Part shown: positions 7,793 to 15,452 of the stretch, one piece after another | Layout of the letters: each line of letters begins with the position of its first letter | Numbering within the stretch: the first letter of the stretch is position 1 | From: Nevskia sp. | GTDB lineage: Bacteria; Pseudomonadota; Gammaproteobacteria; Nevskiales; Nevskiaceae | Assembly (NCBI RefSeq): GCF_021732705.1 | Contig: NZ_JAKFUM010000002.1 | Span: 310,001 to 374,000, forward strand | Reading direction: 5' to 3' | Length of the DNA stretch: 64,000 nt | Notes under the pieces: generated by a model | Seen by the model: only the letters and a program-made list of their open reading frames with translations | Told to the model about the DNA's origin: nothing | Databases searched by the model: none | Made by a program: the position numbers and the translations under genes

Positions 7793-9040
7793 TCAGCCGC
7801 AGCGGTTCGAGATCACCGTCAACAACCGGCTCAGCGCAATCAGGTGCGTGCCGAGGATCGCCTTGCCGGTGGTCAGCAGCGCGGCCGACAGATGGCGCGA
7901 CGGATCGGCCCAGCCGAGCACGTTCATGAAGCCGAGATGGCCGAAGGCGTCGGCGGTGTCCGGGCCGTACAGGCCGGCAGGACGGGCGCCGAGCATCATC
8001 CCTTCGCTGTAGCGCATCGGGATCATCAGGGTGCGGTCGAGATTCATCCGGCCGACCGGGCGCGCGATGCGGGCCACGGTCTCGACTTTCAGGATGCGCT
8101 TGCCGCCGACCACGCCGCCATCGAGCAGCATCTGGAAAAAGCGGCTGGTCTCGTCGGCCGTGGCGAAGATGTTGCCGGCCGGGATGACGGCGGTCTTGAA
8201 GCTGTCCGTGTTCGAGGCGCGCACCACTTCCGGGAACGGCACGAACAGCGCGCGCTCGGCGACGGTCGAGATCGGGAAGCGGACCGGCGCGCCGGCCTCA
8301 TAGTTGATCGCCACGTCCGGCCAGTGCTTCTTCGCGATGCCGTAGGTGAAGTGCTTCATCTTCAGCGGCTTGCGGATGTGCTGATCGAGGAATTTCGCGA
8401 TCGGCTCGCCAGTCACGCGCTGCAGCACCTCGGCCAGGATGAAGCCGCCGGTGATCGCGTGATACGACATCTGCCGGCCCGAGGTCGGCGGCGCTTCGCA
8501 GATCAGGCGGATCACGCGATCCCAGTCCTCCATCAGCTCGACGCGGCGCTCGGGTTTCGGCAGGTTCATCGTCGGGAAGCCGCCGCGATGCGCCAGCACG
8601 TCGCTGATCGTGGTCTGCTGCTTGCCGGCGGCACCGAATTCCGGAAGGTAGTGGCTGACGCGCTGGTTCAGGTCGATGCCGCCGTCCTCGGCGAGCTTGT
8701 GGATCAGCACGGCGGTGACCGCCTTCGACGCCGAGAACAGGCAGACCGGCGTGTCCGGCGTCAACAGCCGCTTCGGCGCCAGCGGCGGGTCGGCCGGACC
8801 ATTGCCTTCGGCATGGCCGATCGAGCGGTTGAACACGACTTCGCCATGCCGGCGCAGGCAGAACGACACGCCGGGATGCGCGCCGCTGCGATACAGACCC
8901 TTCAGCGCGGCCCAGATCGCCTTGGTGTCGGTGCTCGACAGTCCGGCGCGCGGCCCGGCCTGCTCGACGTCATCGGCGGTGGTGGTGATGGCGTGCAGGT
9001 CGCGCGGCACGCGGACCTTCATCGGCTGGGAAGCGGACAT
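7793..9040 (-). CDS. Class C beta-lactamase-fold serine hydrolase (family VIII esterase-like)
   Basis: This protein is 415 residues with the serine-hydrolase nucleophile motif SASK (Ser103-Lys106), the second motif tyrosine in MSYHAITGG (Tyr193), and a C-terminal GHLGFMN block where beta-lactamases have KTG. This arrangement is typical of EstB-like esterases rather than antibiotic-degrading enzymes. No signal peptide is evident, which also argues for a cytoplasmic esterase. It faces the preceding SET gene convergently. Confidence 0.88.
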   Translation of the reverse strand: MSASQPMKVRVPRDLHAITTTADDVEQAGPRAGLSSTDTKAIWAALKGLYRSGAHPGVSFCLRRHGEVVFNRSIGHAEGNGPADPPLAPKRLLTPDTPVCLFSASKAVTAVLIHKLAEDGGIDLNQRVSHYLPEFGAAGKQQTTISDVLAHRGGFPTMNLPKPERRVELMEDWDRVIRLICEAPPTSGRQMSYHAITGGFILAEVLQRVTGEPIAKFLDQHIRKPLKMKHFTYGIAKKHWPDVAINYEAGAPVRFPISTVAERALFVPFPEVVRASNTDSFKTAVIPAGNIFATADETSRFFQMLLDGGVVGGKRILKVETVARIARPVGRMNLDRTLMIPMRYSEGMMLGARPAGLYGPDTADAFGHLGFMNVLGWADPSRHLSAALLTTGKAILGTHLIALSRLLTVISNRCG

Positions 9041-9106
9041 GGGTTCGGATGGATCGATCGGGTGAGTTGTCGCAAAACCTTAACAGAACGATCGTGCACC
9101 CAAGGC

Positions 9107-9319
9107 TCAGCCGGCCGTGCGGTCATTGCCGTCCGGCGCACTGCCGGCCGCGGGACCGGGCCGATCGCCGCGCAGGCGACCGGCCCGTTTCAGGGCCTCG
9201 TGCAGCAGGAATTCGATCTGGCCGTTGACGCTGCGCATGTCGTCTTCCGCCCAGCGGCGCAGCGCGTCGTACAGGTCTTCCCGCAGTCGCAGCGGATAGG
9301 CTTTGCGCTCGGCCGCCAT
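9107..9319 (-). CDS. Arc/ribbon-helix-helix small protein coupled to SPFH gene
   Basis: This is a 70-residue protein with a ribbon-helix-helix pattern: a short strand (AYPLRLREDLYDAL) followed by RRWAEDDMRSVNGQIEFLLHEALKRAG, as in Arc/MetJ DNA-binding proteins. The ATG overlaps the TGA of the SPFH gene (TGATG), so it is probably translated by re-initiation. It could autoregulate the pair through the palindrome upstream of the SPFH gene, but that is inference. The tail after residue 50 is Gly/Pro/Asp-rich and probably disordered. Confidence 0.8.
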   Translation of the reverse strand: MAAERKAYPLRLREDLYDALRRWAEDDMRSVNGQIEFLLHEALKRAGRLRGDRPGPAAGSAPDGNDRTAG

Positions 9320-10179
9320 CAGCTGTACAGCGTGCCCGTGTTGACCACCGGCGCCACCGAGCGCTCGCTGCACAGCACCACCAGCAGGTTGCTGACCATC
9401 GCCGCCTTGCGCTCCTCGTCGAGCGTGACGACCTGGTTCTCCGCCAGCCGCGCCAGCGCCATCTCGACCATGCCGACCGCGCCGTCAACGATGCGCTTGC
9501 GGGCGGCGAGGATCGCCGCCGCCTGCTGCCGCTGCAGCATCGCGCTGGCAATCTCCGGCGCATACGCCAGATGGCTGATGCGCGCTTCGAGAATGTGCAC
9601 GCCGGCATCGCCGACTCGGGCCTCGATGTCCTGCACCAGCTGGATGGCGACCTCGTCGGCGTGGCTGCGCAGGGCAACGCCGGCATCGTTCTCGTCCAGA
9701 TCGTAGGCATAGCGCGTGGCTAGGCCGCGCAGCGCGGATTCCGTCTGGATCCGGACAAAGTGTTCGTAATCATCGACTTCGAACACGGCCGCGGCGGTGT
9801 CGCGAACCTGCCAGACGACCACGGCGGCGATCTCGATCGGGCTGCCGTGCAGATCGTTGACCTTCAGCCGTTCGCAGTCGAAGTTGCGGATGCGGGTCGA
9901 CACCGCTTTCTTCGAGTAGAACGGGTTGGCCCAGCGCAGGCCCGGGCTGCGCACGGTGCCGACGTAATCGCCGAACAGCTGCAGCACCTTGGCCTGATTC
10001 GGCGAGACCATGAAGAAGCCGCACAGTGCGAGACTGAACACCACCAGCAGCGGCGCGCCGATCAGCGGTGCACCGCGGATCGACAGCAGCGTGCCGGCCA
10101 CCAGCCCGGCCAGCGTCAGCAGCAGCATCGGAATGCCCGACATCGCAGCGATTTCTTTTTCGCGGATCATGGCCACCAT
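9319..10179 (-). CDS. SPFH/band 7 domain membrane protein
   Basis: This is a membrane-anchored SPFH (stomatin/prohibitin/HflC-like) protein of about 286 residues. Two hydrophobic segments lie near residues 15-50, followed by the SPFH start (VSPNQAKVLQLFGDYVGTVRSPGLRWANPFY) and its helical extension (LQRQQAAAILAARKRIVDGAVGMVE). Such proteins oligomerise into membrane microdomains and often regulate proteases or organise lipids. The start is uncertain among TTG 10182, ATG 10179, GTG 10176 and ATG 10170; the sequence GGGAG just upstream fits the middle ones best. Confidence 0.88.
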   Translation of the reverse strand: MVAMIREKEIAAMSGIPMLLLTLAGLVAGTLLSIRGAPLIGAPLLVVFSLALCGFFMVSPNQAKVLQLFGDYVGTVRSPGLRWANPFYSKKAVSTRIRNFDCERLKVNDLHGSPIEIAAVVVWQVRDTAAAVFEVDDYEHFVRIQTESALRGLATRYAYDLDENDAGVALRSHADEVAIQLVQDIEARVGDAGVHILEARISHLAYAPEIASAMLQRQQAAAILAARKRIVDGAVGMVEMALARLAENQVVTLDEERKAAMVSNLLVVLCSERSVAPVVNTGTLYS

Positions 10180-10208
10180 CAACTCCCTGTCTGAAGTGAT
10201 CTGAGATT

Positions 10209-10224
10209 AAAGTGATATCACTTT
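10209..10224. promoter_or_regulatory. 16-bp perfect palindrome, candidate operator
   Basis: The sequence AAAGTGATATCACTTT is a perfect palindrome between the divergent SPFH and quinone-oxidoreductase genes. A further half-site GAAGTGAT lies at 10193-10200, so AGTGAT occurs twice 18 bases apart. This is the layout of an operator. The binding protein is unknown; the ribbon-helix-helix product of 9107-9319 or an outside regulator are both possible. Confidence 0.55.
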
Positions 10225-10274
10225 GACGTCAATCTCGAGCGGATGTCAGGTCGAACCCGTCGTCGGAAACCCTC

Positions 10275-11258
10275 ATGAATCGAATCGAATGCGAACGCCC
10301 CGGTGGTCCGGACGTGCTGAAGCTGGCCACCGCGCCGCACCCGGAGCCCGGCGCTGGCGAAGTCCTGATCAAGGTCGCTGCCGCGGGCGTCAATCGTCCG
10401 GACGTGCTGCAGCGGATGGGCGTCTACGCGCCGCCACCGGAGGCCTCGCCGATCCTCGGACTGGAAGTGGCCGGCACCATCGCGGCGGTCGGTTCCGGCG
10501 TCACGCAGTGGCGCGCGGGCGATGCCGTCTGTGCGCTGACGCCGGGCGGCGGCTATGCCGAGTTCTGTCGCACGCCGGCCGCGCACTGCCTGCCGATTCC
10601 GGCCGGTCTGAGCCTGAGCGAAGCGGCCGCGCTGCCGGAAACCGCGTTCACGGTCTGGGGCAACCTGTTCGACCGCGGTCGGCTCGCGGCCGGCGAAACC
10701 GTGCTGGTGCATGGCGGCACCAGCGGCATCGGCACGATGGCGATCCAGCTCGCCAAGGCGTTCGGCGCCACGGTGATCGCGACCGCGCGCGGTGACGACA
10801 AATGCGCCGCCTGCCGGGCGCTCGGTGCCGATGTCGCGATCGACTATGCCGCCACCGATTTCGTCGCCGCCGCGATGGCGGCCACCGGCGGCCGCGGCGT
10901 CGACGTGGCGCTCGACATCGTCGGCGGCGACTACACGGCGCGGAATCTCGCCGCGCTCGGCATGAACGGGCGGCTGGTGCTGGTCGGCTTCCAGCGCGGC
11001 CCGGCAGCGACCGTCGACCTGACGATGATCATGCGCAAGCGGCTGGTGATCACGGGCTCGATGCTGCGGCCGCAGAGCCACGACGAGAAGGCGGCACTGG
11101 CAACGGCGCTGCGCACGAAGGTCTGGCCGCTGATCGAATCCGGGCTGATCCGGCCGCTGATCAATGCGCGCTTTCCGCTGGCGGAAGCCGCCGCCGCGCA
11201 TCGGCTGATGGAAAGCAGCGCGCACATCGGCAAGATCGTGCTGACCGTCGCCGATTGA
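10275..11258 (+). CDS. NAD(P)H quinone oxidoreductase (zeta-crystallin/PIG3-like MDR)
   Basis: This is a medium-chain dehydrogenase/reductase of 327 residues without the catalytic zinc cysteines, as in quinone reductases. It starts MNRIECERPGGPDVLKL, carries the family VAAAGVNRPDVLQRMG block, and has a nucleotide-binding motif HGGTSGIG (146-153) in a Rossmann domain ending with a block like QRGPAATVDLTMIMRKR, characteristic of the PIG3 subgroup. It probably reduces quinones or enones with NADPH. It is divergent from the SPFH gene across a palindrome. Confidence 0.9.
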   Translation: MNRIECERPGGPDVLKLATAPHPEPGAGEVLIKVAAAGVNRPDVLQRMGVYAPPPEASPILGLEVAGTIAAVGSGVTQWRAGDAVCALTPGGGYAEFCRTPAAHCLPIPAGLSLSEAAALPETAFTVWGNLFDRGRLAAGETVLVHGGTSGIGTMAIQLAKAFGATVIATARGDDKCAACRALGADVAIDYAATDFVAAAMAATGGRGVDVALDIVGGDYTARNLAALGMNGRLVLVGFQRGPAATVDLTMIMRKRLVITGSMLRPQSHDEKAALATALRTKVWPLIESGLIRPLINARFPLAEAAAAHRLMESSAHIGKIVLTVAD

Positions 11259-11270
11259 CCGACCCCGCAC

Positions 11271-11308
11271 GAAAAAACCGCAGCCGAGGGATGCTCGGAC
11301 TGCGGTTC
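11271..11308 (-). terminator. Intrinsic terminator of the desaturase gene
   Basis: On the minus strand the transcript would form CCGCAGTCCGAG / CTCGGCTGCGG with a short loop and run into a T-tract (the AAAAAA on the plus strand at about 11271). It lies just downstream of the desaturase stop. Confidence 0.8.
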
Positions 11309-11333
11309 GGGAGGCGGCCTGGCAGCGGCGGAA

Positions 11334-12476
11334 TCAGGCCGGCTGCCAGTGCATCGTCTGCATCCGCTCGCGCTGCTCGCGCAGGGCCTGTTCGAGAGCC
11401 AGCAGCTGCTGGCGCATCTCGCTGTGCTGCCACTGGTCGTTCAGCTTGTCGCGCGCCGCTTCGATGCGCTGGGCCTGCAACTGGCTCCAGGCATTGACCG
11501 TGACCTTGAATGCGTCGAGTTCCTGCTCGAACTGCTGCTGCATCGCTTCGAGGCGGCTCGGGTTCTTGCAGGCGTTCAGACGCTCGCGCACGCGTTCGAA
11601 CTGGCGCTGCAGCATCGCGCGCTGGATGCGGAATTCCGGCACGCGCTTCAGGTTGCGCGTGACGCCGATCCACGACAGCGAAGCAATCATCCACTTGGTC
11701 GGATCGAACTGCCACCAGCGCACGCCGTTGCGGTAGTCCCACTGAAACAGGTGGTGATAGTTGTGATAACCCTCGCCGTAGGTCAGCAGGGCAATCAGAT
11801 CGTTGTCGCGCGCGGTGTTCTCGATCGTGTACGGACGGCGGCCCCAGTAGTGGGCCAGCGAATTGATCAGGAAGGTCACGTGATGGTTGACCACGAGGCG
11901 CAACAGGCCGCCAACCATCAGCCAGCCCATCGCATCACCGAACGCGAGACCGAGCAGGAACGGGAAGCCGATGTTCATGAACAGCGCCAGCGGCAGGTAG
12001 TAGCGGTGCTGGAACATCACCAGCTTGTCGTCGAGCAGGTCGCGGGCATTCGAGTAGTCGAGCCGGGCGCTCGGATAGTCGCGCAGCATCCAGCCGAGGT
12101 GGGCGTACCACAGTCCGCGGTTGATCGAGTAAGGGTCGTGGTCGACATCGTCGACATGGCGGTGGTGGATCCGGTGGGTCGAGGCCCAGATCAGGATCGA
12201 GTTCTGGAACGCCATCGCGCCGAACAGGACGTAGAACAGCTTCAGGCTCCCATGCGCCTGATAGGCGCGATGCGCCCAGAGACGGTGGTAGCCACCGGTG
12301 ATCGACAGGCCGCAGGCGTACAGCAGCACCACGCCGCCGATCCAGGCGCCGGCGCTGACGTCATGCGTGAGCAGGTACCACGGAAACACGGTCAGCAGCA
12401 GCAGCGTGCTGATCGTGAACATCAGCAGCGCCGGGGTGTTCAGCGGGGGGCGGACATCGGTCTTTGCAGCGGTCAT
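11334..12476 (-). CDS. Acyl-CoA delta-9 desaturase with coiled-coil C-terminal extension
   Basis: This is a membrane diiron desaturase that introduces a cis double bond into acyl-CoA. It is 380 residues with four membrane segments and three histidine boxes: HRLWAH (64-69), HRIHH (101-105) and HNYHH (238-242). An ENTARDNDL block and the GEGYHN sequence agree with the bacterial stearoyl-CoA desaturase family. From about residue 285 there is a roughly 95-residue arginine/glutamine-rich predicted coiled coil that is not part of the catalytic fold. It has its own terminator downstream and probably forms a single-gene unit. Confidence 0.93.
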   Translation of the reverse strand: MTAAKTDVRPPLNTPALLMFTISTLLLLTVFPWYLLTHDVSAGAWIGGVVLLYACGLSITGGYHRLWAHRAYQAHGSLKLFYVLFGAMAFQNSILIWASTHRIHHRHVDDVDHDPYSINRGLWYAHLGWMLRDYPSARLDYSNARDLLDDKLVMFQHRYYLPLALFMNIGFPFLLGLAFGDAMGWLMVGGLLRLVVNHHVTFLINSLAHYWGRRPYTIENTARDNDLIALLTYGEGYHNYHHLFQWDYRNGVRWWQFDPTKWMIASLSWIGVTRNLKRVPEFRIQRAMLQRQFERVRERLNACKNPSRLEAMQQQFEQELDAFKVTVNAWSQLQAQRIEAARDKLNDQWQHSEMRQQLLALEQALREQRERMQTMHWQPA

Positions 12477-12562
12477 TCTTCAGTGCTCGGTCGAGAACTT
12501 TGATGCGGTATCGGCCAGACAGGGTGAATCTTGATGCAGGCGCGGAGCGCCGGGCGTCAGCC

Positions 12563-12594
12563 ATAAAAAAACCGCGGCCTAAGCCGCGGTTTTC
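12563..12594 (-). terminator. Intrinsic terminator of the cold-shock gene
   Basis: A perfect stem AACCGCGGC / GCCGCGGTT is flanked by seven A on the left and TTTT on the right. On the minus strand it ends in a T-run, so it terminates the cold-shock transcript; it could act in both directions. Confidence 0.85.
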
Positions 12595-12622
12595 TCAGAA
12601 GCGACTGCCTTAAGCGATGAGC

Positions 12623-12835
12623 TTAGAGCGGGCGGATCTGGGTGGCCTGCATGCCCTTCGGGCCGCGCTGCGCCTTGTACTCAACGCGCTGGCCTTCCTT
12701 CAACGTCTTGAAACCCGTGCCCTGGATTTCCTTGAAGTGTGCGAAGAGGTCTTCGCCGCCGTCGGCCGGGGTAATGAAACCGAAGCCCTTGGCATCATTG
12801 AACCACTTAACGGTGCCGCTAACCAAATCTGACAT
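12623..12835 (-). CDS. cspA: CspA-family cold-shock protein
   Basis: This is a 70-residue single OB-fold nucleic-acid chaperone. RNP1 is KGFGFI (16-21) and RNP2 is DLFAHF (29-34); the start [12 protein letters not shown] is diagnostic. It binds single-stranded RNA/DNA and melts RNA structures. The ATG at 12835 has AAGGA about 9 bases upstream. The leader is unusually AT-rich for this genome and contains a strong hairpin, which fits post-transcriptional control as in other csp genes. Confidence 0.95.
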   Translation of the reverse strand: MSDLVSGTVKWFNDAKGFGFITPADGGEDLFAHFKEIQGTGFKTLKEGQRVEYKAQRGPKGMQATQIRPL

Positions 12836-13165
12836 TGCTACATTCCTTTAACGAGTAAATAACGATCGAGGGAAGAGAGGTTCCCTCGTTTTTGGTGCGG
12901 ACGATCAAGAAATGTAGCCGGACTACAGACAGCGCCCGTTGATGCGGGAAAACTGACCACGGTGAATACCTTGCTTGAAACGACTGCAATTGCACTGTAC
13001 GCGCTAATTTTCCCCCTGTCTAACTGCTCTGACAGCGGGCGAATCAGGCCGCCGTCCCGTGATTGAGCCCCTATCGACCGGAATTCGCGCGTGCCGCCAG
13101 CGCAGATCCGGCCGAGGTTCCGGTTGCCACCCGCCGATGGGCCGGAGTTCGCGGGGTGATGGCCA
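12836..13165. other. Gene-free interval: cold-shock leader/promoter region
   Basis: About 330 bases without a gene. The first part next to cspA is AT-rich leader with a hairpin at 12867-12888. The rest (to about 13020) is also AT-rich relative to the genome and probably contains the csp promoter; I cannot assign -35/-10 boxes with confidence. The part from about 13020 to 13165 lies downstream of the ACT gene and shows no clear terminator. Confidence 0.6.
12867..12888. promoter_or_regulatory. Hairpin in the cold-shock mRNA leader
   Basis: A perfect inverted repeat CGAGGGAA / TTCCCTCG with a 6-base loop lies 32 bases upstream of the csp start codon. On the plus strand it is followed by TTTTT (12889-12893), so it also looks like a plus-strand terminator although no plus-strand gene precedes it. 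As part of the csp leader it may be a temperature-sensitive structure or a 5' mRNA stabiliser. Confidence 0.55.
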
Positions 13166-13657
13166 TCACGCCGCCACCAGCGAGCGCGAGACGGCGTCGA
13201 TCAGACCTTCCGCCTGCCAGCGCGCCAGCGCCCGATCGACCGCCGCATAGCTGCCGGACAGCAGCCAGGCATCGCCGAGCGACTGCAGGCTGACATCCGT
13301 CATCGCCGGCAAACCGGCGCGCGCATGGCAGATGGCGATCGCCCGAAGTTCCGGAGAATCGGCCGGCAGTGCGCGCACGCGCTGCACATCATGCAGCCGG
13401 GCCAGCACCTGCCCGACCAGCTTCTGCTGGCGCTGCGTGCCCTCGAACACGGCCAGCACGCGGGGTGGGCGGCGGTGCGCGTCGGCAATCAGGGCCCGCA
13501 TCGACAGCCCGCGATGCGCAAAGACGGCCGAGATCGCGTGGGCGATGCCGGGCCGCTCCGCAACGTCCATCACGTAGACGATGCATTGGGCATCGCGGGC
13601 CGCGCCCGAGTCGGAGACGGCAGGAAGGTCCACCGCCAGCGGATTCCGGTCAGTCAT
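13166..13657 (-). CDS. ACT-domain regulator-like protein (glycine-cleavage repressor type)
   Basis: This is a 163-residue protein whose N-terminal half resembles an ACT domain (CIVYVMDVAERPGIAHAISAVFAHRGLSMRAL), the ligand-binding fold that often senses amino acids. The second half has a further alpha/beta pattern but no DNA-binding motif that I can recognise. Its ATG lies inside the end of the upstream dehydrogenase gene (8-base overlap), so the two are probably co-translated. A role as a sensor or modulator of that dehydrogenase is inferred from the coupling only. Confidence 0.65.
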   Translation of the reverse strand: MTDRNPLAVDLPAVSDSGAARDAQCIVYVMDVAERPGIAHAISAVFAHRGLSMRALIADAHRRPPRVLAVFEGTQRQQKLVGQVLARLHDVQRVRALPADSPELRAIAICHARAGLPAMTDVSLQSLGDAWLLSGSYAAVDRALARWQAEGLIDAVSRSLVAA

Positions 13658-14732
13658 GGCTCCAGTCCTCCAGCCGGGCGGCAATCGCGGCCTGGGCGGC
13701 CAGCAACTGCACGCGTTCGTCGTCGCTCATGTCGAGATCGGTGACCTGCGACCAGCCGCGCAGGCTGCAGATCACGGGAACGCCGAGCACGCCGCGCGGC
13801 CGCGCCGCCCCGCTCGGCTCGCCCCAGTCGTCCGGCTCCAGCCAGACCTGCGCCGGGATCACCGCCTGAGCGCCACTCAACAATTGTTCGACCATTTCCG
13901 CCGTGACCGCGGCCGTCGAGATCGCGGTCTTGGCGCCGGAGATGTGCGTGATCAGCGGCAGCAGCACGGCACGCAGGTCCGGCGGCTGGGCCTCGGCATG
14001 GCGAAAGGCCTCCTCGACCCGCTCCTCGACCAGCAACTGCGCGAGATAGCGCTTGCCGGCCGCGAGTGCCGGTGCGAAATCGGCCGGCCGTCGCGTGCCG
14101 CAAAGCCGCGCCCGGGCCTCGCGATTCTCCGCGTCATCGAAGCCATGGATCCACAGCCGGCTGAGGATCGGCACCAGCGCATCGCCATGCTCGCCGAGCA
14201 TGTAAGCCTGCACGCGCTGGCGACGCACGCCGAAATCGGCGGCGATCTCGCGCCGCAGCCGCATGCTGTCCTGCCAGGCCCCCATGCCGAGCACGCGGCG
14301 GCGGCCGAGGTGCTGCGCGAACACCGCCACCCCGAGCTCGACCGGGTTGGTGACCATGATCACCAGTTCCTGACCGTTGCCACGCTCGGCAATCACCCGG
14401 GCATAGCTTTCGAACACGGCACGGTTGGCACGCGCCAGTTCCTGCCGGTTGACGACCTGGTTCGGCGCGGTCGGCGCGGTGCGGCCGGCGCAGAACAGGA
14501 TCAGATCGGCCGCCACTTCTTCCGGGGTCAGCGCGACATCGATTTCCGGCGTGATCTCGGCGAAGGCGTCGTACAGGTCGGCACGCAGACCGTGGAGCGC
14601 GCGGTGACTGGCGCCATCGCGACGACCCACCAGTTGCAGGCGACTGCGCGGCGACAGCAACTGATGGGCAACGATCTGCACGGCGAGTTGCCGGCCGACG
14701 TCACCGTTGGCTCCGATGATGGCGATATCCAA
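13650..14732 (-). CDS. Lactate/malate dehydrogenase-family protein
   Basis: This is a 360-residue NAD-dependent 2-hydroxyacid dehydrogenase-fold protein. It starts with a Rossmann motif (IIGANGDVG, 5-13), has the MVTNPVE strand near 126-132, and keeps the catalytic histidine block GEHGDA (His182). The substrate-specificity loop does not let me decide between lactate, malate or another 2-oxoacid. It is longer than the usual 310-330 residues. The ACT gene is coupled downstream. Confidence 0.8.
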   Translation of the reverse strand: MDIAIIGANGDVGRQLAVQIVAHQLLSPRSRLQLVGRRDGASHRALHGLRADLYDAFAEITPEIDVALTPEEVAADLILFCAGRTAPTAPNQVVNRQELARANRAVFESYARVIAERGNGQELVIMVTNPVELGVAVFAQHLGRRRVLGMGAWQDSMRLRREIAADFGVRRQRVQAYMLGEHGDALVPILSRLWIHGFDDAENREARARLCGTRRPADFAPALAAGKRYLAQLLVEERVEEAFRHAEAQPPDLRAVLLPLITHISGAKTAISTAAVTAEMVEQLLSGAQAVIPAQVWLEPDDWGEPSGAARPRGVLGVPVICSLRGWSQVTDLDMSDDERVQLLAAQAAIAARLEDWSHD

Positions 14733-15137
14733 GGACGATGCTCAGGAAAAGGAATGGCGACGATGATCCGACATTGGCGAGGACAAATGCTGCAACGCAA
14801 GGCGCATCCGGCCGTCCGCTCGGCCGGCCCACGGAGCCGACATTTGCTTCCGGTGCCGGTTCGGCAGGCATCGCGGACCCGCTCCCGACACTCTTGCAGC
14901 ATGCGCGCCAACTCCATGAACACGCTCGCTTAAGGCAGCGATCGAATCAGGATTTCATGGACCGCCGAAATGCCACCGGTCGGCCGTTTGTGCGCCGTGT
15001 ATCGAAGCGCTTGATCGAGCGCCCTACTAGATGTTGTGTTTCATGTAAAGCGGTGACACTATTGGATGTGACCTCGTCATTGTCAGCGACAGGCGTTGAT
15101 CAAACGGGTCATTTCCTTTGAAAGTTGGGAGGTTCCC
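14733..15137. other. Gene-free interval with promoter of the AAKKA protein
   Basis: About 400 bases without a convincing gene. It should hold the promoter of the minus-strand dehydrogenase and the leader of the AAKKA gene. A reasonable sigma-70 promoter for the latter is TTGTGT (15034-15039), a 17-base spacer, and CACTAT (15057-15062), about 75 bases upstream of the start codon. Confidence 0.45.
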
Positions 15138-15275
15138 ATGGCTGTGAAGAAAGCTGCTGCCAAGAAAGCCGTCGCGAAAAAAGCGGTCGCCAAGAAGGCT
15201 GTTGCCAAGAAGGCTGTCGCGAAGAAGGCTGTTGCCAAGAAGGCTGCTGCGAAGAAGGCCGCTCCGGCCGCTTGA
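15138..15275 (+). CDS. Lysine/alanine-repeat (AAKKA) histone H1-like small protein
   Basis: This protein is 45 residues made almost entirely of a five-residue repeat (V/A)AKKA, eight copies after MAVKKA..., ending APAA. A strong ribosome-binding site (GGGAGG) precedes the ATG. Such basic repeats resemble the tail of eukaryotic H1 and of bacterial histone-like proteins (AlgP/Hc1 type) and suggest non-specific DNA or RNA binding and nucleoid compaction. Codons alternate within repeats (AAGAAG, AAGAAA, AAAAAA), so the repeat is kept at protein level with some DNA variation. The gene has a candidate promoter and its own terminator. The short length is notable, since relatives usually have a folded domain or longer tails. 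Confidence 0.85.
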   Translation: MAVKKAAAKKAVAKKAVAKKAVAKKAVAKKAVAKKAAAKKAAPAA

Positions 15276-15295
15276 TCCGCCGCACCCGCGCTTCG

Positions 15296-15326
15296 GGCTC
15301 GGCGCCAACATCGCCGGGCCTTTTTT
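15296..15326 (+). terminator. Intrinsic terminator of the AAKKA gene
   Basis: A 9-base stem GGCTCGGCG / CGCCGGGCC (one G-U pair) with a 7-base loop is followed directly by TTTTTT. Confidence 0.85.
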
Positions 15327-15452
15327 GTCGCTGAAATCCCGCGTTCACGCCGCCTGGCATTTCCGCACGTCGATCGGGAATCGCAGCGCAGCGTCACGCT
15401 TGCATGGCCAGCGGCGCCGACAGTGCCAGATGCAAAAGGCGACGATCGCGGC

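Noticed and set aside
7793-9040. Antibiotic-degrading class C beta-lactamase
   Set aside because: The SASK motif is present, but no signal peptide is seen and the KTG motif is replaced by HLG, which fits an esterase or peptidase of the same fold.
15138-15275. Direct repeat array that could look like a short CRISPR or satellite
   Set aside because: Repeats are only 15 bases, have no spacers, and stay in a reading frame coding for AAKKA units with a ribosome-binding site.
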